A DNA stretch of 64,000 nucleotides from CALGTL01 sp963579135 (GTDB taxonomy: Bacteria > Chloroflexota > Dehalococcoidia > Lucifugimonadales > Australimonadaceae), in assembly GCA_963579135.1 (NCBI GenBank), contig CAUZFB010000001.1, forward strand, positions 62,001-126,000, written 5' to 3'. This document shows positions 17,515 to 26,015 of this stretch, in pieces. The number at the start of each line of letters is the position of its first letter. Positions within the stretch are counted from its first letter, which is position 1. The position numbers and the translations under genes are program-made. The notes below the pieces were generated by a model. It was not told where the DNA came from, ran no database searches, and worked only from the letters and a program-made list of their open reading frames with translations.

Positions 17515-18381
17515 CTAGACCGAAGGCCAGACCTTGGAGGCATAGTAGACGAGGGGGAAGACCAGGACAAGGCTGTCGAGCCGGTCGAGGAGGCCGCCGT
17601 GGCCGGGGATGAGGGTGCCTGAGTCTTTGACCCGGGCGATGCGTTTGAGTTTGGATTCGGCGAGGTCACCGATCTGGCCGACGACGCCAATGCCCGTGCC
17701 GAGCAGGGCGGCCTGCCAGATGGCGGTGGTGATGTCGCCGAGGAGCGCTGCGAGGGCGATGGCGGCGCCGATAGCAGCAAACAGGCCACCCGCTGCACCT
17801 TCCCAGGTCTTGCCAGGGCTGATGCTGGGCGCCATCTTATGTTTACCGACGAGTCTCCCGACGGCGTAGGCGCCGGTATCGAGAGCAAAGGTGGCGGCAA
17901 AGGCAAGGATGAGCCACTCAAGGCCAGCGGGTCCGTCACGCAGGAGGACGATGGCGGCCAGCGGGAGGGCAACGTAGAGGACTGGAAGCAGGGTGAGGAC
18001 GAAGTCACCGACGAATCGGGCGTTACGCCGAATACCGCCTGCGGCGACGAACAGCGCTCCTGCGACGCCTGCGGTGGCGAGTAGGACCGTTTGGCCGTCG
18101 AACGCGGCGGCAGCGGTGACGAACACGCCAAGGATGACGCCCTCATGGCGCAGAGGGCGCCAACCAGCACAGCGCACGAGCAAAAGGATTTCGTAGAGTC
18201 CCACAAGGGCTGCGAGGGATGCGACGACAGCAACCGTGACGCCGCCAGCCCAAGCGACGATTACCAGCAGGGGGATGAGGATGGCGGCGCTGATAAGCCT
18301 CGCGGGGAGGTCAGACTTCGCAGATCTAGCGGGGTTGGGAGCGAGCGACGCTCGCCAGGGATTCCGGGTGAAGTTGCTCAT
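17515..18381 (-). CDS. cdsA: Phosphatidate cytidylyltransferase
   Basis: Membrane enzyme that makes CDP-diacylglycerol from phosphatidate and CTP. The 288-residue protein has about eight hydrophobic segments and the CdsA signature: FALDTGAYAVGRLVGKHKMAPSISPGKTWEG in its middle, and SKLKRIARVKDSGTLIPGHGGLLDRLDS near the C-terminus. The ATG at 18381 overlaps the uppS stop as TGATG, so translation is coupled. It supplies phospholipid synthesis, as does the distant plsY. Confidence 0.95.
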   Translation of the reverse strand: MSNFTRNPWRASLAPNPARSAKSDLPARLISAAILIPLLVIVAWAGGVTVAVVASLAALVGLYEILLLVRCAGWRPLRHEGVILGVFVTAAAAFDGQTVLLATAGVAGALFVAAGGIRRNARFVGDFVLTLLPVLYVALPLAAIVLLRDGPAGLEWLILAFAATFALDTGAYAVGRLVGKHKMAPSISPGKTWEGAAGGLFAAIGAAIALAALLGDITTAIWQAALLGTGIGVVGQIGDLAESKLKRIARVKDSGTLIPGHGGLLDRLDSLVLVFPLVYYASKVWPSV

Positions 18382-19121
18382 CAATCCACGTCGGGCAGAC
18401 GCCCGAACCGACGCTGACGCCGGCCGTACTCATCGATGGCTCTTTGGACCTCTGCGGCATCGAAGTCGGGCCAGCAGATGTCGGTGGAATAGTACTCGCT
18501 GTAGGCAGCTTGCCAGATGAGGAAGTTGCTAATGCGTTGCTCACCAGCGGTACGGATGATGAGGTCGGGCTCAGGAACGTCGGCCAGGTAGAGCCTCGCG
18601 GAGATGGCAGCCTCGTCAATCTGATTAGGGGGCGTGCCCGCTACGATGAGGTTACGGACGGCATCAACAATCTCAGCACGCCCGCCGTAGTCAAACGCAA
18701 CGCAGAGGTTGAGTCCTGTGTTGCTCTTGGTCATATCCACGGCCTCGACGATGGACTTAGCGAGGACGTCGGGCAGACGATCCAGCACCCCGAGGTGGCG
18801 GATGCGGACGTTCTGCTCGTGGAGGGCGGCGGCTTCTTCACGTATGACCGAGTGGAGGATCTCCAAAAGGCCGGCGACTTCAGAGTCGGGCCTGCCCCAG
18901 TTTTCGGTGGAGAAGGCGTAGAGGGTGAGGTACTCGATGCCCGCTTTGTACGAGGCTCCTAGGATGCGACGGATATTCTCAGTTCCGGCGCGGTGGCCGG
19001 CGAGCCGAGGGAGGCCCTGGCGCTCCGCCCAGCGGCCGTTGCCGTCCATGATGATGGCGACGTGGCGCGGGATGCTCCTGTCGCGAGCGAGGTGTACCGC
19101 GATTTCAGTCTCTCGGGTCAT
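18381..19121 (-). CDS. uppS: Undecaprenyl diphosphate synthase (isoprenyl transferase)
   Basis: Cis-prenyltransferase that builds the C55 lipid carrier for cell-wall and glycan assembly. In 246 residues it shows IIMDGNGRWA (catalytic Asp at about 25), GHRAG, LTLYAFSTENWGRP, AFDYGGRAEIVDA and IIRTAGEQRISNFLIWQ. Its GGAGG lies at the end of frr, six bases away from that stop. It overlaps cdsA by one base. Confidence 0.97.
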   Translation of the reverse strand: MTRETEIAVHLARDRSIPRHVAIIMDGNGRWAERQGLPRLAGHRAGTENIRRILGASYKAGIEYLTLYAFSTENWGRPDSEVAGLLEILHSVIREEAAALHEQNVRIRHLGVLDRLPDVLAKSIVEAVDMTKSNTGLNLCVAFDYGGRAEIVDAVRNLIVAGTPPNQIDEAAISARLYLADVPEPDLIIRTAGEQRISNFLIWQAAYSEYYSTDICWPDFDAAEVQRAIDEYGRRQRRFGRLPDVD

Positions 19122-19126
19122 CGAGG

Positions 19127-19699
19127 CTAGACCTCCGACAACTCGGCCTCTTTGCGCGAGCCGACAGCGTCGGCCTTGGCCACGTGCTCATCGGTGAGCT
19201 TCTGAAGCTGCTCTTGGTAACGATGCAGTTCGTCCTGGGAGATCGCCTTGTCCTTCTCGAGGCTTCGGAGATGCTCCAGGATGTCCCGGCGTACATTCCT
19301 GACGGCGACGTGGGCGTCTTCCTGCAAGCGCTTGAGGCGTTTGATCATGTCGTGGCGTCGTTCCTGGGTCATGGGCGGTATGGGCAGCCGGATAACGGTG
19401 CCGTCCGAGTTAGGGGTGAGGCCGAGGTCGGACTTCAGGAGCTCTCGCTCGATGGTGCCGACGGTGCTCTTGTCGAAGGGCTGGACCGCGAGGAGGCGGG
19501 CGTCAGGTGCGGTGATGGTGGCGACCTGATTGAGCTGCATGGTGGTGCCGTAGAGGTCAATCTTTACAGACTCAAGCATGGAGGGGTTGGCGCGGCCGGT
19601 CCGCATGCCTTCGGACTCGGTACGGAAGAAGCCGACGGATTTCTCCATCCGCTCCTCGGCGTCTATGAAAATCAGTTCTATCTCTTCGGCGTCTGCCAT
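19127..19699 (-). CDS. frr: Ribosome recycling factor
   Basis: A 190-residue two-domain protein that splits post-termination ribosomes with EF-G. Family marks are RTGRANPSMLESVKIDLYG (about 33-52), PFDKSTVGTIERELLKSDLGLTPNSDGTVIRLPIPP and the long coiled-coil C-terminal arm. It starts at ATG 19699 after GAGGG. It is placed between pyrH and uppS, the standard order. Confidence 0.98.
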   Translation of the reverse strand: MADAEEIELIFIDAEERMEKSVGFFRTESEGMRTGRANPSMLESVKIDLYGTTMQLNQVATITAPDARLLAVQPFDKSTVGTIERELLKSDLGLTPNSDGTVIRLPIPPMTQERRHDMIKRLKRLQEDAHVAVRNVRRDILEHLRSLEKDKAISQDELHRYQEQLQKLTDEHVAKADAVGSRKEAELSEV

Positions 19700-19726
19700 T
19701 GCTGGCCCTCGTATTCCGCGCGCCGC

Positions 19727-20473
19727 TCAGCCTTGAGCTGCGGTCGCGGTCAGCGCCCCGCTGACCAAAGTTCCGGTGTCGGCGCCTTCGAGGATACGGC
19801 GGATGCCACCCGGTTGGAACACGTCAAATACGCGTATCGGAAGGTTATTCTCCATGCACAGGGAGAGGGCTGTGGAGTCCATGACTTCCAGCCTACGGTT
19901 GAGCACGTCGATGTATTCGATACGATTAAATTTCTTGGCGTCGGGATTGTGCTTGGGGTCGGAGTCGTAGACGCCGTCGACGTTGTTCTTTGCCATGAGG
20001 AGGAGGTCGGCACCCATCTCGACGGCCCGCAACGCGGCGGTGGTGTCGGTGGTCATGTAGGGACTGCCCGTCCCGGAGGCGAAGATGACGACGCGTCCCT
20101 TCTCCATGTGACGCGTTGCGCGGCGCTGGATGAAAGGCTCGGCGACGGCACGGATGTCGATGGCCGACTGCGTGCGGGTTTCGACGCCCTGCTGTTCGAG
20201 GGCGTCCTGGAGGGCGAGTGCATTGATGACTGTTGCGAGCATACCGGCGTAGTCGGCGGTGACGCGGTCCATACCCTGGAGCTCCGCCTCGGCACCACGC
20301 CAGATGTTGCCGCCGCCTACGACGAGGCCGAGCTCGACGCCAGTGACAGCGGCTGCTTTGACCTCGCCTGCCAAGTAGCGCAGGACGGACCAGTCAATGC
20401 CGAACTGCGACCCTCCTCGTAGAGATTCGCCGCTGAGCTTCAGCATTGCGCGCCGTACGTTTACGGCTGCCAT
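19727..20473 (-). CDS. pyrH: UMP kinase
   Basis: Phosphorylates UMP to UDP; hexameric amino-acid kinase family. The 248-residue protein has MLKLSGESL at the N-terminus, VVGGGNIWRG, DYAGMLATVINALAL, FASGTGSPYMTTDTTAALRA and ADLLLMAKNNVDGVYDSDP. I place the start at ATG 20473, which has AGGGGGAG just upstream; in-frame TTG/GTG codons further up would overlap the end of tsf. Standard position between tsf and frr. Confidence 0.96.
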   Translation of the reverse strand: MAAVNVRRAMLKLSGESLRGGSQFGIDWSVLRYLAGEVKAAAVTGVELGLVVGGGNIWRGAEAELQGMDRVTADYAGMLATVINALALQDALEQQGVETRTQSAIDIRAVAEPFIQRRATRHMEKGRVVIFASGTGSPYMTTDTTAALRAVEMGADLLLMAKNNVDGVYDSDPKHNPDAKKFNRIEYIDVLNRRLEVMDSTALSLCMENNLPIRVFDVFQPGGIRRILEGADTGTLVSGALTATAAQG

Positions 20474-20492
20474 ATCTCCCCCTGCGTGAGTG

Positions 20493-20996
20493 TTACTCAC
20501 CAAGGCCAAACCGGACTATCCGGCTGACCTTGACGTTCTCTCCAACCCTGGCCCGAACATCCATGATGAGATCCGCGATGGACTTGGACGATTCTTTGAT
20601 GAACGCTTGGTCCAGGAGGCAGACCTCTTCAGGGTCGCGAGTGTCGTCCGCGGGCATGTCTTCACGTGCCACGTAGACAGCACCCATGGCGGCGACTTGC
20701 ATGGCGAGGTTGTGCGCCAGCTCGACGAACTCTGGGGTGCGGGCTACGAAGTCCGTTTCGCAGTTGAGTTCGACCAGGGCGCCAATGCGTCCGCCGCCGT
20801 GGATGTAGGAATCCACCACACCCTCGGCGGTGTTTCGTCCGCTCTTGGCGGCGGCCTTGGTTAGACCCTTTTCGCGGAGGGCCCCTTCCGCTTGCTGCTG
20901 ATTACCGTCCGCCGCTTCAAGAGCACGCTTGACATCCATGATGCCGGCGCCTGTACGCTCCCGAAGCTCACGAATCGCTTCCGTCGAGATTGCCAC
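20493..20996 (-). CDS. tsf: Elongation factor Ts, short form
   Basis: Nucleotide-exchange factor for EF-Tu. At 167 residues it is far shorter than the roughly 280-residue proteobacterial protein and close to the short forms of Thermus and some Chloroflexota. It retains the UBA-like N-terminus (IRELRERTGAGIMDVKRAL), the diagnostic NCETDFVAR segment and one core subdomain; the second subdomain and coiled-coil are reduced. Start GTG 20996 follows AAAGAGG. It lies directly after rpsB. Confidence 0.96.
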   Translation of the reverse strand: MAISTEAIRELRERTGAGIMDVKRALEAADGNQQQAEGALREKGLTKAAAKSGRNTAEGVVDSYIHGGGRIGALVELNCETDFVARTPEFVELAHNLAMQVAAMGAVYVAREDMPADDTRDPEEVCLLDQAFIKESSKSIADLIMDVRARVGENVKVSRIVRFGLGE

Positions 20997-21026
20997 TCGG
21001 ATACCTCTTTAGGTTATTCGCGTTTT

Positions 21027-21983
21027 CTAATTGCCCGATTCGTCGGCGGCCGGGGGCTCTGCTGCTGGCGCCACCACTTCAGCAACAGGCGCTGCTTCGG
21101 CAACAGAAGCTGCAGGGACGGGGGGCTCGTCGGTGGGGGAGGCGACGGCGAACGCTGAAACGTCGGCGACGCTGTCCTCACCCTCAGCGAGTTCTTCGCC
21201 GACGTCGCTATAGCCACCACGGGTCGCGAGCCACTCGTTGTTGCCCTGGAGGGCAGAGTTGGCGATGTGGGCGCTGACCAACCGGATGGACCGGATGGCA
21301 TCGTCGTTGCCGGGGATGGGCCAGTCGATGAGGGTTGGGTCACAGTCGGTATCGGTAAGGGCGATAATCGGAATGCCAGCTCGACGGGCCTCGGCAACGG
21401 CGATGTTCTCGCGCCCCACGTCCACGATGAAGAGTGCGCCGGGCAGCGTGGTCATCTCTTTGATGCCACCGAGGTAGCGGTTCATCTTGTCCATGAGAGT
21501 GCCAAGTTTGAGGGCTTCCTTCTTGGGGAGGCGCTCGAACTGGCCATGAGCCTGACGCTCTTCGAGACTAACGAGGTAGTCGATGCGTGTTTGGATGGTG
21601 GAGAAGTTGGTGATGGTACCGCCCAACCAACGTTGGTTGATGTAGTACTGGCCACCACGGACTGCCTCTTCGCGGACGGCGTCCTGCGCCTGCTTTTTGG
21701 TGCCGACCATCAGAATCTTCTTGCCTGAAGCCGCCACTTCTGCGGCGAATCTGCAGGCTTGCTCCAGCAGGTCCATGGTCTGCTGAAGATCCACGATGTG
21801 GATCCCGTTGCGCTGGGCGAAGATGAATCGCCTCATGCGGGGGTTCCAACGGTGGGTTTGGTGACCGAAATGCACTCCTGCTTCGAGAAGCGCTTTCATG
21901 GTCAAGGGCTCTGTACTGGGATCATACGGTAGCCGGACTGGCGGCGGAGCTGAGACGCGGGGGTCGGTAGTCTGCTGAACCAT
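21027..21983 (-). CDS. rpsB: 30S ribosomal protein S2 with Ala/Pro-rich tail
   Basis: Small-subunit protein S2. The family core spans roughly residues 28-245 (LLEAGVHFGHQTHRWNPRM, FAQRNGIHIVDLQQT, GTKKQAQ, NQRWLGGTITNF, ALFIVDVGRENIAVAEA, PIIALTDTDCDP). The protein is 318 residues long because about 70 C-terminal residues are Ala/Pro/Glu/Val-rich and about 27 N-terminal residues precede the core. First gene of the minus-strand cluster; an extended -10 promoter lies about 80 bases upstream. Confidence 0.98.
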   Translation of the reverse strand: MVQQTTDPRVSAPPPVRLPYDPSTEPLTMKALLEAGVHFGHQTHRWNPRMRRFIFAQRNGIHIVDLQQTMDLLEQACRFAAEVAASGKKILMVGTKKQAQDAVREEAVRGGQYYINQRWLGGTITNFSTIQTRIDYLVSLEERQAHGQFERLPKKEALKLGTLMDKMNRYLGGIKEMTTLPGALFIVDVGRENIAVAEARRAGIPIIALTDTDCDPTLIDWPIPGNDDAIRSIRLVSAHIANSALQGNNEWLATRGGYSDVGEELAEGEDSVADVSAFAVASPTDEPPVPAASVAEAAPVAEVVAPAAEPPAADESGN

Positions 21984-22059
21984 GGCACCTGCCTTTCTGT
22001 TGATCTAAGAGTTTTCCACCCGGCTCAACGGTCCTGGCGGCTTGATAGACATCCGGGGA

Positions 22060-22068
22060 AGTATAGCA
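22060..22068 (-). promoter_or_regulatory. Extended -10 promoter of the rpsB operon
   Basis: On the minus strand TGCTATACT gives a TGn extension followed by TATACT (22065-22060), about 77 bases before the rpsB start. No good -35 is seen, which an extended -10 can tolerate. Confidence 0.5.
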
Positions 22069-22186
22069 CGAGAGGGAGGGTCATCCGGAGCGTTTGCACT
22101 CGCTTTGCCCTCCCGACGACAGGCTGCCAACGTGCGGTACGGCGCTCCTAGGTAGGGTGGGGATAGGTGGGGTCTGGACCCCCCCT

Positions 22187-22269
22187 GGTGTCCCCCTTAG
22201 TAAGCGGGACATCTGTTGACTTCTGTGGATTAGGGGGAACACCGATTGATTAAGAGGGGACACCGATGA
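22187..22269. repeat. Cluster of GGTGTCCCC / GGGGACACC motifs, possible insertion-sequence end remnant
   Basis: GGTGTCCCCCTTA (22187-22199) is inverted relative to TTAGGGGGAACACC (22230-22243). The latter is tandemly repeated as TTAAGAGGGGACACC with the shared trailer CGATGA (22250-22269). Multiple short terminal repeats of this kind are seen at ends of some transposable elements, but no transposase is present. The remaining 21984-22348 interval contains only the rpsB promoter and leader. Confidence 0.4.
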
Positions 22270-22348
22270 AGGGATCTGGGGGCACCGTACACCGGCGGGG
22301 GCTCGAGCGGTTGGTGGCGGTCATGGCCCGAACCGAGCACGAAGGCGA

Positions 22349-23068
22349 TCAGGCGGTAGTGTTCAGGAATGCGGTGACGGAGTCGAAGACGGCGTTGAGT
22401 TGGGGGGCAGTAAGGCGTCCTGTGTTGGTGTTACGGGGGCTGGGGTGATAGGTAGCGAACAGTGTGGGCAGTCCCTCACCAAGATCGTAGCGCCCGCCGT
22501 GCTTGAACCCGTGGCGTAGGGGCAGGCCTGTGCGCTCTCGCATGGCCCGGATGAAGTTGTCGAACGCGACGCGCCCGAACGCAAGGGCTGCTTTGAGATT
22601 AGGGAGCAGGTTGAGCTCTTCATGGATGTAGGGGCGGCAGGCCCGCTGCTCTTCGGGGGTGGCTTTGTCGTTGGGCGGTGCGCAGCGGACGACGGCGATC
22701 TCGAAGGCGTCATGGAGGGTGAGTCCGTCCTCGCGGCTAAGCGAGGTCGGTTGGGAGGCGAAACCCGCGCGATGGAGGGCTGTCGCCAGGAAGTCCGCTG
22801 TGGGGTCGCCGGTGAACATGCGTCCGGTGCGGTTGGCGCCGTGGGAGGCCGGGGCGAGGCCTACGAGGAGCAATCGAGCGTTCGGGTCACCGTGGCTGGG
22901 GACGGGAGCACCCCAGTAGTCCCATTCCTTGAAGCTGGCGCGGCGTTCATCGGTCGCCTTGCGCTGGCGATACTCAACGAGGCGTGGGCAATGGCGGCAA
23001 GCGACGATGCGCTGCTGAAGCTGGCGCATGGGGCCCTGGAGCGGGCCGTCGTACTCTCTCGTAATCAT
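22349..23068 (-). CDS. udgB: Uracil-DNA glycosylase, family 5 (UdgB-like)
   Basis: Removes uracil (and in family 5 also other deaminated bases) from DNA. The 239-residue protein has an N-terminal CRHCPR (Cys24, Cys27), then GLAPASHGANRTGRMFTGD (motif A of family 5), VVRCAPP with a third Cys, TPEEQRAC with a fourth Cys for the 4Fe-4S cluster, and a C-terminal TYHPSPRNTNTGRL motif. Family 4 enzymes carry GEAPG..E instead of GLAPA.HG, so family 5 is preferred. ATG 23068 follows GAGG. It is divergent from apt. Confidence 0.9.
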   Translation of the reverse strand: MITREYDGPLQGPMRQLQQRIVACRHCPRLVEYRQRKATDERRASFKEWDYWGAPVPSHGDPNARLLLVGLAPASHGANRTGRMFTGDPTADFLATALHRAGFASQPTSLSREDGLTLHDAFEIAVVRCAPPNDKATPEEQRACRPYIHEELNLLPNLKAALAFGRVAFDNFIRAMRERTGLPLRHGFKHGGRYDLGEGLPTLFATYHPSPRNTNTGRLTAPQLNAVFDSVTAFLNTTA

Positions 23069-23103
23069 AGTTCAGGACCTCGGCGGGTATGGCGGGCCAG
23101 ATA

Positions 23104-23135
23104 GGCCAGTCGGCCAGTCGGCCAGTCGGCCAGTC
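23104..23135. repeat. Four tandem copies of an 8-bp unit between udgB and apt
   Basis: GGCCAGTC is repeated four times without change, preceded by an imperfect GGCCAGAT. The array abuts TGATAGAAT (23137-23147 region), an extended -10-like box for apt, so copy number would change the upstream promoter spacing. Confidence 0.85.
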
Positions 23136-23187
23136 GGATTGATAGAATGAGAGCCTATCGCATCCCGAACTCGTGTGAGGCTCCGCC

Positions 23188-23706
23188 ATGGCAACCGACT
23201 ACCGATCGCTTATCAGAGATATCCCCGATTTCCCGCAAGCGGGGATCGTGTTCCGGGACATCACTCCTTTGCTGGGCGATGCCGAAGCATACCGAGGGGC
23301 GATTCAGGAGTTGGCCGAGCCTTTCCGTAGCGCTGGGATCCACCAGGTGGCGGCGATCGAGGCGCGTGGCTATATGCTGGGCTGCCCGCTGGCGATGGAA
23401 CTGGGTGCGGGGTTCGTTCCCGTGCGCAAGGTGGGCAAGCTGCCTTTCGAGACGTACAAGGCGGAGTACGCACTGGAATACGGGGAAGCGGCGATTGAAG
23501 TACATCGCGACGGGCTGCTTGCGCACCACCGTGTGCTGCTAATCGACGATGTGCTGGCAACGGGCGGCACGATGGCTGCGACAATCGACCTTGTGCAGCA
23601 GTCGGGTGCGACGGTCGCTGGGGTAGCGGTGTTGATTGAGCTGGCGGCGCTGGACGGCCGGAAGGCGTTAGGCGGTCAGGACGTGTTTTCGCTGATCACA
23701 CTGTAG
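23188..23706 (+). CDS. apt: Adenine phosphoribosyltransferase
   Basis: Purine salvage enzyme making AMP from adenine and PRPP. The 172-residue protein has FRDITPLL (28-35), IEARGYMLGCPLAMELGAGFVPVRKVGKLP, and the PRPP-binding VLLIDDVLATGGTM motif (about 116-129). ATG 23188 follows GTGAGG. The upstream region has tandem octamers and an extended -10 box. It stands alone. Confidence 0.97.
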   Translation: MATDYRSLIRDIPDFPQAGIVFRDITPLLGDAEAYRGAIQELAEPFRSAGIHQVAAIEARGYMLGCPLAMELGAGFVPVRKVGKLPFETYKAEYALEYGEAAIEVHRDGLLAHHRVLLIDDVLATGGTMAATIDLVQQSGATVAGVAVLIELAALDGRKALGGQDVFSLITL

Positions 23707-24040
23707 CGCTTGACGGCGTCGAGGGCTTCACGACGGATTCCCGAACAAGCGCACGCACACCACACGCGGAAGATTTGGTGCGGCGACAGTAGGGTTAGCC
23801 TGCGATTGAGGTGTCATGTTCTGGAACGCGAGGAGCTCGCTGGAGTGGTGTTTGGGGCCGGACTCATAGTCGCGTTGGGATCATTGGCCTAGGCGCGGGT
23901 TATCCACTGGCTTACATCTTTCTGGAGGTAGGCGTTCAGTGTGATGGCGCTAGGGGTCGCTTGGTGGAAGCTACTGAAGCGCCATGGCCTGTATGCAAGA
24001 TTGTCAACAAGACAGCCTGAACTCCTCGTCTAAGTTCCTA
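23707..24040. other. Intergenic region downstream of apt
   Basis: About 330 bases before the cimA promoter. I see no supported gene on either strand. A single TTATCCACT resembling a DnaA box lies at 23900-23908, but it is isolated. Confidence 0.4.
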
Positions 24041-24044
24041 TCTG

Positions 24045-24073
24045 TTGACGGAAATCGTCACGGGTGCTAGCGT
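24045..24073 (+). promoter_or_regulatory. Promoter of the T-box/cimA transcript
   Basis: TTGACG (24045-24050), 17-base spacer, TAGCGT (24068-24073). Its expected start near 24080 coincides with the 5' end of the T-box stem I, which supports it. Confidence 0.65.
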
Positions 24074-24083
24074 TCTCAACAAT

Positions 24084-24366
24084 GGCCGTGATGGAGATGA
24101 GTAGGCAGGTTCCCCGACGAACAGCGAACCGGAGTTGGTGCGAGTCCGGTGTGTCGGCCCTAGCCGAAGATCCCTCCTGAGCCGTCAGCCGAAACCCTGT
24201 TCTTTATCGTCTAGGAGAGGGGGAGTAGACCTGACCGGGGTGCCGCCCGTTACCAGTGGCGAGAGCGTGTTGGCGCTCTACAGAGTGCTCTCCGGCCGGC
24301 CGGAGGGAACGAGGGTGGTACCGCGGGTAATTCGTAACCCGTCCCTTTTGAGGGACGGTTTTTTGT
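24084..24366 (+). promoter_or_regulatory. T-box leader with apparent AUC (Ile) specifier, controlling cimA
   Basis: The diagnostic T-box GAGGGTGGTACCGCG occurs at 24311-24325 and is followed by a terminator with an 8-bp stem (24339-24346 with 24351-24358) and TTTTTT. Stem I shows GATGAGTAGG at its base, the distal GCGAACCGG / GCGAGTCCGG region, and GAAGATCCCTCCTGAG on its 3' side. There ATC (24170-24172) is in the specifier position before the conserved CTGAG. Uncharged tRNA-Ile would stabilise the antiterminator and allow cimA transcription, fitting citramalate synthase as an isoleucine-pathway enzyme. The specifier assignment is by eye. Confidence 0.88.
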
Positions 24367-24416
24367 TGGTCATTTTTCGCCGCTAAATGCGGATGGTGAG
24401 TCGAAAAGAGGACACC

Positions 24417-26003
24417 ATGAGTGAATTTACGCTGTACGACACGACTCTGCGCGATGGTACACAGATGGAGGGGATCAGCCTGTCTGTGGAGGACAAACTG
24501 AACATAGCGGAGCGCTTGGATCAGCTGGGGGTGCATTTCATTGAGGGCGGCTGGCCAGGGTCGAACCCCAAAGACGAGGAGTTCTTCCAACGGGCGAAGG
24601 ATCTGAAGCTGAGCAATGCGAAAATCGTTGCCTTCGGATCCACGAGGCGTGCGAATACGCGTCCCGAGGACGACCCGAATCTGCAGGCACTCGTTGACTC
24701 CGGCGTGACGGTGGTGACGCTGGTGGGCAAGGCGTCAGATGCGCAAGTGACGCAGGTACTGGAAACATCGCTGGAGGAGAACCTGGCGATGATCCGGGAG
24801 TCAATCGAGTACCTACGGTCGAAGGGGCTGCGGGTGATCTTCGACGCTGAGCACTTCTTCGACGGCTACGCTGCAAACCAGGAATATGCAATGGCATGCG
24901 TGAAGACGGCATCCGAGGCTGGCGCAGAGCAGGTGGTGTTGTGCGATACGAACGGCGGCACGATGCCGGTGGATGTGTTTGCGACGGTGAGCGCAGTGCG
25001 GGGTGCGGTGGACGGCGGTATCGGTATCCACTGCCACAACGATGCTGATGTGGCGGTGGCGAACAGCATCGCAGCAGTGCAAGCGGGCGCGACACAGGTG
25101 CAGGGGACGATCAATGGCTACGGGGAACGCTGCGGCAATGCGAATCTGGTTTCGGTGATCGCGAATCTGAAGCTGAAATTGGGCATGGATGTGGTGAGCA
25201 ACGAGCAACTGGGGCACCTGACAGAGGTGCACCGGTTCGTGGCGGAGCTGGCGAACATGCCACGCAGCCGGTACCAGCCTTACGTGGGCGACAGCGCATT
25301 CACGCATAAGGGGGGCCTGCATGCGTCGGCGACGGCGAAGATGGATATGGCTTACCAACACATCGAGCCGGGGCTCGTGGGCAATGCGAAGCGCGTTGTG
25401 ATTTCGGAGATGGCGGGTCGCGCGAACATCGCAATTAAGCTTGAGGAGCAGGGTCTAACGGCAGATGTGCCGAAAGAACGATTGGGTGATCTTCTGACGC
25501 TGGTGAAAACACAGGAGGCGCATGGGTTCCAGTACGAGGGCGCTGAGGCGTCGTTCCAATTGCTGGTCCGGCGTACGCTGCCGAATTACTCCCGCCCATT
25601 CGATCTGGTCGACTACATGGTGGTGATGGAGAAGCGCCGCCGCCAGAACAGTTTGCTGGATAACGGAGATGAGACGTTGTGCGAGGCGATGGTGAAGGTG
25701 CGCGTGAACGGCGAGGTGATGCATACGGTGGCCGAGGGCAACGGGCCGGTCAACGCCATCGACGCTGCGCTGCGCAAGGGCCTGATTCAGGCGTACCCGC
25801 AGGTGGCGAACGTACAACTAACGGACTACAAGGTCCGCGTGGTGGAGCAGGGACCGGATGGCACGGGCGCTGTGGTGCGCGTGCTGGTGGAGTCGACGGA
25901 CGGCGAGCACTACTGGAATACGGTGGGGGCCTCCACGAACATCATCGAGGCTTCATGGCAGGCGCTCACGGACAGCCTGGAGTACGCGCTTCTCGCGAAG
26001 TAA
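24417..26003 (+). CDS. cimA: (R)-citramalate synthase
   Basis: Condenses pyruvate and acetyl-CoA to citramalate in the threonine-independent isoleucine route. The 528-residue protein has the LeuA/CimA TIM barrel (YDTTLRDGTQMEG at 5-17, FIEGGWPGSNPKDEEF, CDTNGG, the metal-binding GIHCHNDADVAVAN, NGYGERCGNANL) and a C-terminal LeuA-like regulatory domain. The GWPGSNPKD segment and AFTHKGGLHASA distinguish it from 2-isopropylmalate synthase. ATG 24417 has GAGG before it; it lies 50 bases after the T-box terminator. Confidence 0.95.
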   Translation: MSEFTLYDTTLRDGTQMEGISLSVEDKLNIAERLDQLGVHFIEGGWPGSNPKDEEFFQRAKDLKLSNAKIVAFGSTRRANTRPEDDPNLQALVDSGVTVVTLVGKASDAQVTQVLETSLEENLAMIRESIEYLRSKGLRVIFDAEHFFDGYAANQEYAMACVKTASEAGAEQVVLCDTNGGTMPVDVFATVSAVRGAVDGGIGIHCHNDADVAVANSIAAVQAGATQVQGTINGYGERCGNANLVSVIANLKLKLGMDVVSNEQLGHLTEVHRFVAELANMPRSRYQPYVGDSAFTHKGGLHASATAKMDMAYQHIEPGLVGNAKRVVISEMAGRANIAIKLEEQGLTADVPKERLGDLLTLVKTQEAHGFQYEGAEASFQLLVRRTLPNYSRPFDLVDYMVVMEKRRRQNSLLDNGDETLCEAMVKVRVNGEVMHTVAEGNGPVNAIDAALRKGLIQAYPQVANVQLTDYKVRVVEQGPDGTGAVVRVLVESTDGEHYWNTVGASTNIIEASWQALTDSLEYALLAK

Positions 26004-26015
26004 GCTATACCAACC

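Noticed and set aside
23900..23908. TTATCCACT resembling a DnaA box
   Set aside because: Single site, no cluster, no AT-rich region and no dnaA/dnaN nearby, so no origin is supported.
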